A stretch of DNA of 41,074 nt, from assembly GCA_030432315.1 (NCBI GenBank), contig JAUIHM010000020.1, positions 1 through 41,074 on the forward strand. The letters run 5' to 3'. The DNA comes from Alphaproteobacteria bacterium (GTDB taxonomy: Bacteria > Pseudomonadota > Alphaproteobacteria > Rhodobacterales > Rhodobacteraceae). Positions 16,451 to 23,743 of this stretch are shown here, in pieces. Both the position numbers and the translations under genes were made by a program. The notes under the pieces were generated by a model. It saw only the letters and a program-made list of their open reading frames with translations. It had not been told where the DNA came from and searched no databases. Positions within the stretch are counted from its first letter, which is position 1; each line of letters begins with the position of its first letter.

Positions 16451-16957
16451 ATGTCCGACCGCCTGCCACACGAAAAAGGCTTTCACGTCTCCTGGGACCA
16501 GATCCACCGCGACAGCCGCGCGCTGGCCTGGCGTCTCGACAAACACGGGCCGGGAGAGGACGGCGACTGGCACGCGGTGGTGGCGATCACCCGCGGCGGC
16601 ATGGCCCCGGCGATGATCGTCGCCCGCGAGCTTGACATCCGCATGGTCGATACCATCAGCGTCAAGAGCTACGACAATCAGGACCAGTCCGACGCGGTGG
16701 TCCTGCAGGCCCCGAATGAGGAAATCATGAACGGCGACGGCACCGGCGTGCTGATCGTCGACGACCTCGTCGACAGCGGCAAGACCATCGAACTTGTGCG
16801 CACGCTCTACCCCAATGCGCATTACGCCACCGTCTACGCCAAACCGCACGGAAGGGCGATGGTCGACACCTTCATCACCGAAGTCAGCCAGGACACCTGG
16901 ATCTTCTTTCCGTGGGACATGGCCCTGCAATACGTGCGTCCCTACCGGGGAGAGTGA
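16451..16957 (+). CDS. gpt: Xanthine phosphoribosyltransferase
   Basis: Purine salvage enzyme that makes XMP and GMP from xanthine and guanine with PRPP. At 168 residues it is slightly longer than E. coli Gpt (152). [16 protein letters not shown] (47-61) and the PRPP motif [13 protein letters not shown] (100-112) are clear. [10 protein letters not shown] and the C-terminal [18 protein letters not shown], which contacts the base, match Gpt rather than Hpt. The GTG start of a DUF2127 gene overlaps its stop (GTGA), so the two are coupled. Confidence 0.92.
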   Translation: MSDRLPHEKGFHVSWDQIHRDSRALAWRLDKHGPGEDGDWHAVVAITRGGMAPAMIVARELDIRMVDTISVKSYDNQDQSDAVVLQAPNEEIMNGDGTGVLIVDDLVDSGKTIELVRTLYPNAHYATVYAKPHGRAMVDTFITEVSQDTWIFFPWDMALQYVRPYRGE

Positions 16958-17493
16958 CCATTCCGCCGACCAGCGACCACCCGGGACAGGACCCGGTTTC
17001 CGGCCTTCCCGCCGCAGCCCGCCTGCGGCGCAGGCTGCACAGACTGTTCGAGGCCAGTCTGATCTTCAAGGCAGTCTTCGCCCTCGTCGAGACGCTTTCC
17101 GGCCTCACCCTCTACCTGACCGGCTCCGCGGCAATCGCAAGGACCGTCGGACGGCTGACCCTGCACGAACTCAGCGAGGACCCGGGCGACCATCTCGCCC
17201 TGCTGCTGCAAAAGGCCGCCGACAGCCTGTCGGTCGATTCCGGCCGGTTCTACGGCCTCTATCTGCTCAGCCACGGGCTGGTGAAGCTGCTCATGGTCAT
17301 CGCCCTGCAACGGCGCGCGGCCTGGGCCTATCCCGCGTCGATGGGGGTTTTCGCCCTGTTCATCCTCTATCAGCTGTACCGGTACAGCCATACCGGTTCA
17401 CCTTTCCTGCTCGCGCTCTCCGCATTCGACGTCCTGCTGATCTGGCTGATCTGGCGCGAATACCGCGACGCGATCCGCCCGGAATCCCGCTGA
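16954..17493 (+). CDS. DUF2127 family membrane protein, copy 1
   Basis: Inner-membrane protein of unknown function, 179 residues. The GTG at 16954 overlaps the gpt stop codon and follows GGGGAGA, which makes it a better choice than a start inside gpt. Four membrane helices are likely, at about 36-58, 100-118, 124-143 and 151-167. Conserved-looking blocks are [42 protein letters not shown] and [16 protein letters not shown]. It is a paralogue of the next gene: the same blocks occur in the same order. Function is not known for the family, and the coupling to a purine salvage gene may be incidental. Confidence 0.85.
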   Translation: MTIPPTSDHPGQDPVSGLPAAARLRRRLHRLFEASLIFKAVFALVETLSGLTLYLTGSAAIARTVGRLTLHELSEDPGDHLALLLQKAADSLSVDSGRFYGLYLLSHGLVKLLMVIALQRRAAWAYPASMGVFALFILYQLYRYSHTGSPFLLALSAFDVLLIWLIWREYRDAIRPESR

Positions 17494-17562
17494 CATGCCG
17501 CACCGGCGCCCCCTGTCCGGTTACCCGCGCCCCGGCCCGGCACCGGACCCGGGCAGACCATC

Positions 17563-18105
17563 GTGACCGGCCCGAAGCCAGGCAGCCGCCGGCCCGGCAC
17601 CCGAAACCGGGTGGTCACCCAGCCGCGCGTGGCCCGGTGGCTGCACGACCTCTTCGAGGCCAGTCTCGCGGTCAAGGGATTCTTCGCCGGTGTCGAAATG
17701 CTGTTCGGCCTCGCGCTCTGGTTCATCGGCTCGGACCGGGTGGTGGCGCTCGCCAACCGGTTCAGCCTGCACGAACTCTCGCAGCTCAGCCCGGGGCTCT
17801 TCCTGCGCATTTTTTCCCACGCCACCGATGGCCTGTCGATCAACACCGTGCATTTCTACGCGATCTACCTGATGAGCCACGGCGTGATAAAACTCGCCAT
17901 GGTGATCGCGCTGCAACTGCGCGCCATGTGGGCCTGGCCGGCATCAATGGCGCTGCTGGCGGCATTCATCTTCTACCAGATCCACCGCTATACCCTGACC
18001 GGTTCAAACACGCTGATCGCCCTCTCGCTGTTCGATGCGGTGATGATTCTGCTGATCTGGCGCGAATACCGGACCTCGGTCAGACCCCAGCCCGGCGGAT
18101 CGTGA
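17563..18105 (+). CDS. DUF2127 family membrane protein, copy 2
   Basis: Tandem paralogue of the preceding gene, 180 residues, GTG start at 17563. It repeats the blocks in order: LHDLFEASLAVKGFFAGVEM, LSHG-like MSHGVIKLAMVIALQLR, YTLTGSNTLIALS and FDAVMILLIWREYR. It also has four likely helices and a basic, proline-rich N-terminus. The two copies share perhaps half of their residues by eye, so the duplication is old. A 69-bp gap with no clear terminator separates them. No function is known; heteromer formation is a possibility but unsupported. Confidence 0.85.
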   Translation: MTGPKPGSRRPGTRNRVVTQPRVARWLHDLFEASLAVKGFFAGVEMLFGLALWFIGSDRVVALANRFSLHELSQLSPGLFLRIFSHATDGLSINTVHFYAIYLMSHGVIKLAMVIALQLRAMWAWPASMALLAAFIFYQIHRYTLTGSNTLIALSLFDAVMILLIWREYRTSVRPQPGGS

Positions 18106-18198
18106 CCCCCCATCGTGACGCCACGGTGACAATTCGCTCGACTTGTACGGCGATTTCATCGACGCTCGGAAAAAACCGCCACACGGAGGGATGGAGCA

Positions 18199-18636
18199 AT
18201 GCCGGAGTATCAATACGTTTCCGCCGACGAGGTGCGCCGCGTCTGCGCCGATCTTGGCCTCAGCGACTGGACCGCGCCGGGCACCCGCAAGGTCACGCCG
18301 GAGGAGGCTGAAATCCTGTGCAGACTGGTCGGTGCAGAAACCCGTTTCATCCCGCTCGAAGGCTTCATGCAGGGACTTGAGGTCGAACTCGAACACGGCC
18401 ACAAAACCCCCGACGCCAACGTCACCAACAACCATCCCGTACTCACCGCCCGCATCGTCCTCGCCCACCTGAAGGAGGGCCTCGACTACTACCCGCGCCT
18501 CGCGGTGATGGAACTGGAAATGGACCTCGACGCCGCCATCGCCGACGGCAACCCCGGCCGCGCCGCCAAGAAACGCCGCGAACTGGCCGAGGCCCGCATC
18601 AGACTAGAGAACGCGGTGTCCCACCCGCCGGCATAA
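18199..18636 (+). CDS. DUF5661-like small protein
   Basis: Soluble protein of 145 residues with a good ribosome site (GGAGGGATGGAGCA). It contains the block FMQGLEVELEHGHKTPDANVTNNHPVLTARIVLAHLKEGLDYYPRL, which I recall as the signature of the DUF5661 group. That group occurs in many bacteria and some phages and has no known function. The C-terminal part is helical and charged. The call rests on memory of that motif, not on a search. It lies just upstream of the duplicated exported-protein locus and reads in the same direction. Confidence 0.7.
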   Translation: MPEYQYVSADEVRRVCADLGLSDWTAPGTRKVTPEEAEILCRLVGAETRFIPLEGFMQGLEVELEHGHKTPDANVTNNHPVLTARIVLAHLKEGLDYYPRLAVMELEMDLDAAIADGNPGRAAKKRRELAEARIRLENAVSHPPA

Positions 18637-18716
18637 CCCGGCACGCCAAGGTCGCACGGGCGGTTTCCAAAACTCCGAAAATATGGTATGCAAATTCATC
18701 CGAGGTAGTGCATATC

Positions 18717-19388
18717 ATGTCACTTGGTCGAATACTGCGCAGCATGCTGCTGGCAACACTGGCATCCGGCATCATAGTCACGACCGCGGGGGCCGTCACC
18801 ACGACGCTCACGATGGACACCGACCCGGTCGATGAAGGCTGGAGGCTCATTAACAATGGCGGCAGCCATTCGGTTTCTGACGGAATCTTAAAAATTGATG
18901 CACCAAGCTACTACGAATTCTTGGCACCCGACTCGATCTGGAGGTATGCGGTGGACAATGACAGAGGCTGGGCCATAGAAACCCGCATGCGACGTGATCC
19001 TGCATCCGGCACTCCGCCGGAAATGTGGATTCAGGACACCAAACATTATTCACACCCGCAGTTCCTTTCGGATGGAATGAGGTTTACTTCCAACAGCGCA
19101 TTCCAGGGTTTTGCCGCACTCGACACGTCGGTTTTTCACACGTACCTATTTGAGAGTCGTGGTGATCGTCTCGACGTTACAATTGACGGAAAGCTTGTCT
19201 TGATTCTGGATGATCCAAGGTCTTCCGGGGCCAGTTTCGTTTTCTTCTTCGGGAATGGCAAATCTGAATGGGACTACGTCAGTGTCACCACCAATGGCTT
19301 TCCGGTGCCAATTCCTGCAACCATCTGGCTAATGGGCATAGCCCTCGCGGGTCTTGCCGCTGCGGCCCGGCCCCGGAAAGGCCAATAG
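18717..19388 (+). CDS. Exported protein with VPLPA-CTERM-like sorting signal
   Basis: 223 residues. The ATG at 18717 is preferred to a GTG nine bases upstream because GAGGTAG lies eight bases before it. A signal peptide (LGRILRSMLLATLASGIIVTTAGA) is followed by a beta-rich domain. This includes WAIETRMRRDP and a stretch like concanavalin-type sugar-binding folds (DRLDVTIDGKLVLILDD, then EWDYVSVTT). The C-terminus is a tripartite sorting tag: VPIPATIWLMG, a hydrophobic helix, and RPRKGQ, as in PEP-CTERM/VPLPA-CTERM proteins handled by exosortase-like enzymes. Base composition is clearly poorer in GC than the surroundings, which hints at transfer. Ligand and role are unknown. A decayed copy follows. 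Confidence 0.8.
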   Translation: MSLGRILRSMLLATLASGIIVTTAGAVTTTLTMDTDPVDEGWRLINNGGSHSVSDGILKIDAPSYYEFLAPDSIWRYAVDNDRGWAIETRMRRDPASGTPPEMWIQDTKHYSHPQFLSDGMRFTSNSAFQGFAALDTSVFHTYLFESRGDRLDVTIDGKLVLILDDPRSSGASFVFFFGNGKSEWDYVSVTTNGFPVPIPATIWLMGIALAGLAAAARPRKGQ

Positions 19389-19403
19389 GCGCTCTGATGG
19401 CTC

Positions 19404-19500
19404 TCACCCCTGCCGTTTAAGTCGCAACGTCAACCCCCTCAGAACCAGCGGGCGCAGCCTCTCCAGGTCCGGTGCTTCCATCGAGTCTGGAAACAATGCA
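19404..19500 (-). pseudogene. 3' remnant of a DUF1801 gene
   Basis: The minus-strand translation ends PDLERLRPLVLRGLTLRLKRQG then stop, matching the last residues (PDLERLRPLVLRALTYHLKRLG) of the complete DUF1801 gene at 20310-20729. Homology stops near 19500, where unit B of the duplication begins. The scrap therefore marks the far end of the duplicated segment. It has no start or fold of its own. Confidence 0.8.
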
Positions 19501-19516
19501 TCACAAGCTCTGGGAC

Positions 19517-20400
19517 AACCCGGCACGCCCAAGGTCGCGCCGACAGTTCTCAAAAGTCCGGAAATATGGTACATAGTAACCTCCAAGGGGAGGGCATGTC
19601 ATTTCACTTGGTCGAATTTTGCGCTGCATGCTGCTGGCAACACTTGCATCCGGCATCGTAACTACAACCGCCGGGCGGTGACTACAATCCTGACGATTGA
19701 CAAAGACCCGGTTGATGAGGGCTGGGGGCTTATAGAATATGGTGGCCATTCAGTTTCTGATGGGATTCTTAAGGTAACTGCAACGGGTGCCTACTAGTGC
19801 TTCGCGCCCGAGTCGATTTGGCAACGCCGTCAGCAATGCCCGCGGCTGGGCGATTGAAACCAGGATGCGCCGCGACCCAGTGTCGGTCGGCACCCCGTCC
19901 ACGTGGATCTTTGACGGCAAACACTTCACGGCTCCGCTTTTTCGTGAAAACGGCCTTCAACTCGGATTTCCTGGCGCGTTTCGGACTTTCGTCGCGCTCG
20001 AGACGTCAGAATTTCACACCTATCGTTTCGAGGATAAGGGTGATCGGCTCGACGCATACGTCGATGGGACGAGGGTCGATGCGTATAACGTGCCGAAGTT
20101 ATCAGATGCGTCTTTCGTATTCATGTTTGGCGATACAAATATGGGTCCCCGAGGCATTTCGGTCGCGGAATGGGATTATGTCAGTGTCACCACCGACATC
20201 GAACTGGCCCCGATCCCCCTGCCACCGACCTTCTGGCTGATGGGCGCGACCCTCGCCGGCCTCGCCGCAGCCGCCAGGCCCAGGAAAGGCCGCGCGGCGC
20301 TCTGACCTCTCACCCGAGCCGCTTTAGGTGATACGTCAGCGCCCGCAGCACCAGCGGGCGCAGCCGCTCTAGGTCCGGCACCTCCTCTGAGCCAAACAAC
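19517..20400. repeat. Tandem duplication, unit B (about 0.88 kb)
   Basis: Begins AACCCGGCACGCCC, copies the leader and exported-protein gene of unit A, and runs into the C-terminal end of the complete DUF1801 gene, at about 20310-20400. The exact right boundary is uncertain because the match fades. Confidence 0.8.
19601..20305 (+). pseudogene. Decayed copy of the VPLPA-CTERM-like exported protein
   Basis: Aligned with the intact copy, this has ATT where the ATG start was (19601). It then shows a signal peptide (LGRILRCMLLATLASGIV), a one-base loss near 19675 that shifts frame, a block DPVDEGWGLIEYGGHSVSDG in the new frame, a TAG stop at 19795-19797, and a second shift near 19820 that restores the first frame. 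From there to 20305 the frame is long and clean: RGWAIETRMRRDP, the FHTYRFEDKGDRLDAYVDG region, EWDYVSVTT, and the tag PIPLPPTFWLMG with a helix and RPRKGR. The 3' part might still be expressed from an internal start, but it would lack a signal peptide. Confidence 0.8.
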
Positions 20401-20729
20401 ACGGCCCGGTTGCCGTCGAACGTGAAATCCTCGGCAAACATCTCGCGAAATCCGCTGATGACCGTCGTCTGACAATGGGCATAGATCGCAAACCCGCCCT
20501 CCTTCGGCAGACCGAGCCGGATCGTCGACCCTGATTTCGTCTCCGGAGTCAGATACGCCGGCTGCCCCCATTTCAGCGTCTCTTCGATCCGTCCCACCCC
20601 CGGCGTCTCCGCAGCGACCTCGAAGATCAGCCGGCGCAGATCGAAAAGCCCGCCCCGCACGCTCTCCGGAACGGCATCGAACGCCGCTGCCACGTCGGGA
20701 TTTTCAATCGGCGGTACTGCATGCTTCAT
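20310..20729 (-). CDS. DUF1801 (YdhG-like) domain protein
   Basis: Small cytoplasmic protein of 139 residues in the YdhG/DUF1801 group, an alpha-beta fold of unknown biochemical role. Family traits are RGGLFDLRRLIFEVAAETPG near the start, IEETLKWGQPAYLTP in the middle (the W-x-x-P-x-Y core), and the LRPLVLRALTYHLKRLG tail. The ATG at 20729 lies ten bases after GGAGG. Its 3' end overlaps unit B of the duplication, and a scrap of the same end occurs at 19404-19500. Confidence 0.85.
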   Translation of the reverse strand: MKHAVPPIENPDVAAAFDAVPESVRGGLFDLRRLIFEVAAETPGVGRIEETLKWGQPAYLTPETKSGSTIRLGLPKEGGFAIYAHCQTTVISGFREMFAEDFTFDGNRAVLFGSEEVPDLERLRPLVLRALTYHLKRLG

Positions 20730-20777
20730 CGCGTCACGGCCTCCGTACCCCACCTACCCTCTGCACCGCCCAAACGG

Positions 20778-21098
20778 CTACCGATTCTTCTTCGCCGGGG
20801 GCAGGTGCGCAAGCGTTATCCGGATCAGCGGGACCAGCCAGTCCGCATCGTCCCACCGGTCCGCCGGGACGACCATGCTCGGTTTTGCCCCGGCATAGGC
20901 GGGGATCAACTCCAGCTCCGGGGCTGCCGCCAGGCCCGCTTCGGTAGGCTTGAGGTGAAACCGGTCGGCGCAGACAACGCCGATGAAAACCCCGTCGCAA
21001 TAGATCCCGTATTCACCGAACATCTTCCGGGCGCGCATCAGCCCCGCCGGTTCCAGCCGCTCCAGCAGCAGTTCAATCGTCCGCGGATCGCTTGCCAT
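20778..21098 (-). CDS. TfoX N-terminal domain protein
   Basis: 106 residues, containing only the N-terminal domain of the competence regulator TfoX/Sxy. Typical features are LEPAGLMRARKMFGEYGIYCDGVFIG, then FHLKPTEA and a C-terminal WLVPLIRITLAHLPPAKKN helix. Many proteobacteria carry such stand-alone domains with no proven link to competence. It lies 48 bp upstream of the DUF1801 gene on the same strand, and the two may be co-transcribed. Confidence 0.88.
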   Translation of the reverse strand: MASDPRTIELLLERLEPAGLMRARKMFGEYGIYCDGVFIGVVCADRFHLKPTEAGLAAAPELELIPAYAGAKPSMVVPADRWDDADWLVPLIRITLAHLPPAKKNR

Positions 21099-21448
21099 CC
21101 TTGCGTATTCCCTCCGTTAACGAATTCGCGAATCCCGGAAACTGTCGGTATCATCCGGGTATCGGAAGGGTACGGAAAGGGTATTCTCCCGCCACATGGT
21201 TAATGCGCCTGTTTGCGTCCCGTTCCGGTGCCGCCATCGGCGCTGCAAGAGACCGCGACAGAACCGGCCGGCGCATTCCGAACTATCGACAATGCCCCGG
21301 TATGACCGCTCTGCCGGCGCTTGCGATTCCCCCCGCATCATCCACCGGCTTCACAGCCGGAGATGCCGGAGACGGGGCGGGAAACCACGTCAATAAAGAC
21401 AGCGCCACCTACGGGCACCCGTCGCCAACCAATTGATTTTCAAGGATT
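21099..21448. other. 350-bp intergenic region without a recognisable gene
   Basis: Lies between the TfoX-domain gene and the tRNA. The frames here are short and arginine-rich, without ribosome sites. I see no strong terminator for the tRNA and no repeat beyond short palindromic patches such as ATTCGCGAAT near 21124. Confidence 0.5.
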
Positions 21449-21535
21449 TGGTGCGGCTGAGAAGACTCGAACTTCCACGGGAGTTACCCCACAGCGACCT
21501 CAACGCTGCGCGTCTACCAATTCCGCCACAGCCGC
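21449..21535 (-). tRNA. tRNA-Leu (anticodon GAG)
   Basis: An 87-base class II tRNA. The acceptor stem GCGGCTG (21535-21529) pairs with CAGCCGC, the discriminator is A, and CCA is encoded (21451-21449). The D region has the leucine-type GGAATTGGTAGACGC. The anticodon arm CAGCG-TTGAGGT-CGCTG gives GAG. A long variable arm follows (GTGGGGTAACTCCCG), then the T loop GTTCGAGTC. Confidence 0.96.
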
Positions 21536-21546
21536 ACTTGACGGCC

Positions 21547-21574
21547 TGATAACAAACGCTTCAGGCCTCCACAA
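21547..21574 (-). promoter_or_regulatory. Possible promoter of tRNA-Leu
   Basis: On the minus strand, TTGTGG (21569-21574), a 16-bp spacer and TTATCA (21547-21552) would start transcription about 5 bases before the tRNA. The elements sit inside the terminator of the upstream gene. Consensus match only. Confidence 0.4.
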
Positions 21575-21585
21575 GGCCCGAAGCG
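21551..21585 (-). terminator. Rho-independent terminator of the PG-binding-domain gene
   Basis: A 12-bp stem with one G-T pair (CGCTTCGGGCCT / AGGCCTGAAGCG) and a 5-base loop is followed by TTTGTT on the minus strand. It lies 17 bp past the stop codon at 21603 and just before the tRNA. Confidence 0.75.
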
Positions 21586-21602
21586 CCGATTTTTCACAAT
21601 CC

Positions 21603-22970
21603 TCAGTTCGCCGCCGCAGTGGCCCCCGGAAGAACAAAACCGCCCGAAACCGGCGCGGAAGCATCCTGCAGCACAGGCCCCGCCGAAACGCCCGTAGCAG
21701 ACTGCACCGCCGCCTTCAGCAACTGCGTCCTCCCCGCCCCTCCGGTCGAGACCAGCGGGCTGGACCCGGATTCAAGCGACAGGATCGCCACCTCCAGCCA
21801 CTCCATCCCGCGGTCGGTGCGCTTAGGTGCCGCGAACCCGTTAAGCAGATGATGTCCAAGCATTTCTCCGTATGCATCCTCCCCCAGACCGACGAGGACC
21901 ATGGCCGATGCAAGCGCCAGTTCGGCATTGTCGGTCCGGTATCCGATGCCAAGACAGATCCGTGCATTGGCACTGAGCTGCGCCGGCGGAGCCCCGGTGG
22001 CGACGACAAAATCCTGCAGCGACGCCGCCGCTTCCGCGGGAGACTGCGACGCAATCCGCGCCTGATATTCGAACATGGTCGGCGCAAAGGCTTCGCACTG
22101 CTGCTGCATTTCCGCCATCGAGAAGCCCTGTACCGTCACGGCCAGGCTGTCCCCCTGCTCGATCGCGTAAGTACGGGCAAGACAGAACTGCTCATTCAGC
22201 GCCTGCTGCGGATCGGTCATCGATGCCGCGGTAATGAAACCACCGTTGCTGCCGGTCGACATGCTTACACGGTTGCAGTGACTGGCAATCGATACGCCCG
22301 TGGATTGCGCAAGAAAACTGGGAAGTTTGCTGCCCGCCGCCGCTTCGACGACCGGCGCAGCCGGGACCGGAACGGGAACCACGGCCGGCGCGGGTGTCGC
22401 TGCCGCTACCGGCTCCGTCTGCGGCGCAACTGCCGGAGGAGGCGGCGCGGCCGCTTCCTGGACCTGTGGCATTGCCGACCCGCCCATCTGTTCATCGCGA
22501 TAGGCATGAAGCAGACCGCGCGGGCCCAAACCGCGCGCCGCAATCACCTGTGATACCTGCGGACCGCCGATGATCGCCCGCTGATAGGAGGACGTCAGAA
22601 AGGCCCGTTCGTATTCGGTAAGAGCCCCGGTCGCAGGATACCCCATGAACGCCTGGTACTGCGCGACTGCGGAACGTGAATTCCGGCCCATGATCCCGTC
22701 GGGAACCCCCGCTGGAAACCCAAAATAATTCAGGGATGTTTGGACTTCCCGGTTCTGCTGTCGTTCATAGGTGTTTACGGTCGGTCGCGGTGCTGCCTGC
22801 TTGCGCACCACGTATTTGGGTTTCTGGGCGTTGTTGACAATTGCCGATCCAACGATACCAGTCAGGATACCCGCAGCAAAATCCGCCCCGTCGGCGAAAG
22901 TCTTTTGCGGCATAGCCGTCGTGGCAAGCGCCATGGAAACAATTCCAGCCAATGCATTTTTCGTGAACAT
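21603..22970 (-). CDS. Exported peptidoglycan-binding-domain protein
   Basis: 455 residues. The N-terminus (MFTKNALAGIVSMALATTAMPQKTFA) is a signal peptide. Residues about 72-122 form a PG_binding_1 domain: VQTSLNYFGFPAGVPDGIMG, then SRSAVAQYQAFMGYPATG. A proline/alanine-rich linker (about 166-215) follows. The C-terminal 240 residues are a helical domain that I do not recognise, with EQFCLARTYAIEQGD and ICLGIGYRTDNAELALASAM. Its paired cysteines could form disulfides outside the cytoplasm. It probably sits in the periplasm, anchored on the wall. It is divergent from lipB with a 71-bp gap and ends in a terminator. Function unknown. Confidence 0.8.
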   Translation of the reverse strand: MFTKNALAGIVSMALATTAMPQKTFADGADFAAGILTGIVGSAIVNNAQKPKYVVRKQAAPRPTVNTYERQQNREVQTSLNYFGFPAGVPDGIMGRNSRSAVAQYQAFMGYPATGALTEYERAFLTSSYQRAIIGGPQVSQVIAARGLGPRGLLHAYRDEQMGGSAMPQVQEAAAPPPPAVAPQTEPVAAATPAPAVVPVPVPAAPVVEAAAGSKLPSFLAQSTGVSIASHCNRVSMSTGSNGGFITAASMTDPQQALNEQFCLARTYAIEQGDSLAVTVQGFSMAEMQQQCEAFAPTMFEYQARIASQSPAEAAASLQDFVVATGAPPAQLSANARICLGIGYRTDNAELALASAMVLVGLGEDAYGEMLGHHLLNGFAAPKRTDRGMEWLEVAILSLESGSSPLVSTGGAGRTQLLKAAVQSATGVSAGPVLQDASAPVSGGFVLPGATAAAN

Positions 22971-23041
22971 GTCAAACCTATCCCCGCTAAACTGCCTGTG
23001 GATGCCCTCCGTAACGCCGTTATGGTAGTTGATTCTCTAAG

Positions 23042-23743
23042 ATGGACGAAGGACTTTCGAAACAATTGTCACATTCCGGCGCAGTCACACTCCCTGAATG
23101 GATCGTTTCAGCCGGTCAGGTGCCTTATTCAGAGGCATTGTCGGAAATGGATCGCCGGGTGTCGGAGATCCACGCGGGCAAAGCGTCCGAGCTTGTCTGG
23201 CTGTTGGAGCACCCGCCGCTTTACACCGCCGGCACCTCGGCAAACCCGAAGGATCTGCTGCAACCCGACCGCTTTCCTGTCCATCAAAGTCGCCGGGGCG
23301 GAGAATACACCTATCACGGGCCCGGACAGCGCGTCGCCTATGCCATGCTCGACCTCAACCTCCGGGGTCGCGACGTACGTGCGTATGTCCACAGGCTCGA
23401 GGAATGGATCATCCAGACGCTCGCGGAGTTTAACGTGAAGGGCGAGCGGCGCGCGGGGCGTGTCGGTGTCTGGGTCGTGCGCCCCGACAAACCCGCGCTG
23501 CCGGACGGATCGCCCGCAGAGGACAAGATCGCGGCGATCGGAGTGCGGATTCGCCGCTGGGTAACGTTTCACGGCATTGCAATAAACGTCGAACCGAACC
23601 TCGAACATTTCTCCGGCATCGTACCCTGCGGCATTGAGGGGTACGGGGTGACGAGCCTGGTTGATCTTGGCCTGCCCGTCACCATGGAAGACGTGGACGT
23701 CGCCCTGAAGCGGGCATTCGTCCAAGTGTTTGATACCCGCTAG
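23042..23743 (+). CDS. lipB: Octanoyltransferase (lipoate biosynthesis)
   Basis: Moves the octanoyl group from octanoyl-ACP to lipoyl domains, the first step of lipoate synthesis. 233 residues. The signature [13 protein letters not shown] (84-96) and the substrate-channel Lys162 in [14 protein letters not shown] are present, as is the catalytic Cys196 in [14 protein letters not shown]. The insertion between GRVGVWVV and EDKIAA (about 145-160) is usual for alphaproteobacterial LipB. Its stop codon overlaps that of the convergent thrS (shared CTA/TAG bases), leaving no space for a terminator. Maturation of pyruvate and 2-oxoglutarate dehydrogenases depends on it. Confidence 0.96.
   Translation: MDEGLSKQLSHSGAVTLPEWIVSAGQVPYSEALSEMDRRVSEIHAGKASELVWLLEHPPLYTAGTSANPKDLLQPDRFPVHQSRRGGEYTYHGPGQRVAYAMLDLNLRGRDVRAYVHRLEEWIIQTLAEFNVKGERRAGRVGVWVVRPDKPALPDGSPAEDKIAAIGVRIRRWVTFHGIAINVEPNLEHFSGIVPCGIEGYGVTSLVDLGLPVTMEDVDVALKRAFVQVFDTR

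Larger units (their letters stand above)
18637..19500. repeat. Tandem duplication, unit A (about 0.86 kb)
   Basis: Unit A begins AACCCGGCACGCC and includes the intact VPLPA-CTERM-like gene and a 3' scrap of a DUF1801 gene. Unit B (19517 to about 20400) repeats the same order with substantial divergence. Matching landmarks are the leader AAATATGGTA, CACTTGGTCGAAT, CATGCTGCTGGCAACACT and the tail CAGCGGGCGCAGCC. Confidence 0.8.

Noticed and set aside
19354-19797. 147-residue plus-strand frame joining unit A to unit B
   Set aside because: It only reads the middle frame of the decayed gene together with noncoding sequence.
21321-22553. 410-residue plus-strand open frame crossing the tRNA
   Set aside because: Runs through the tRNA and opposite the exported protein; arginine-rich with no recognisable domain.
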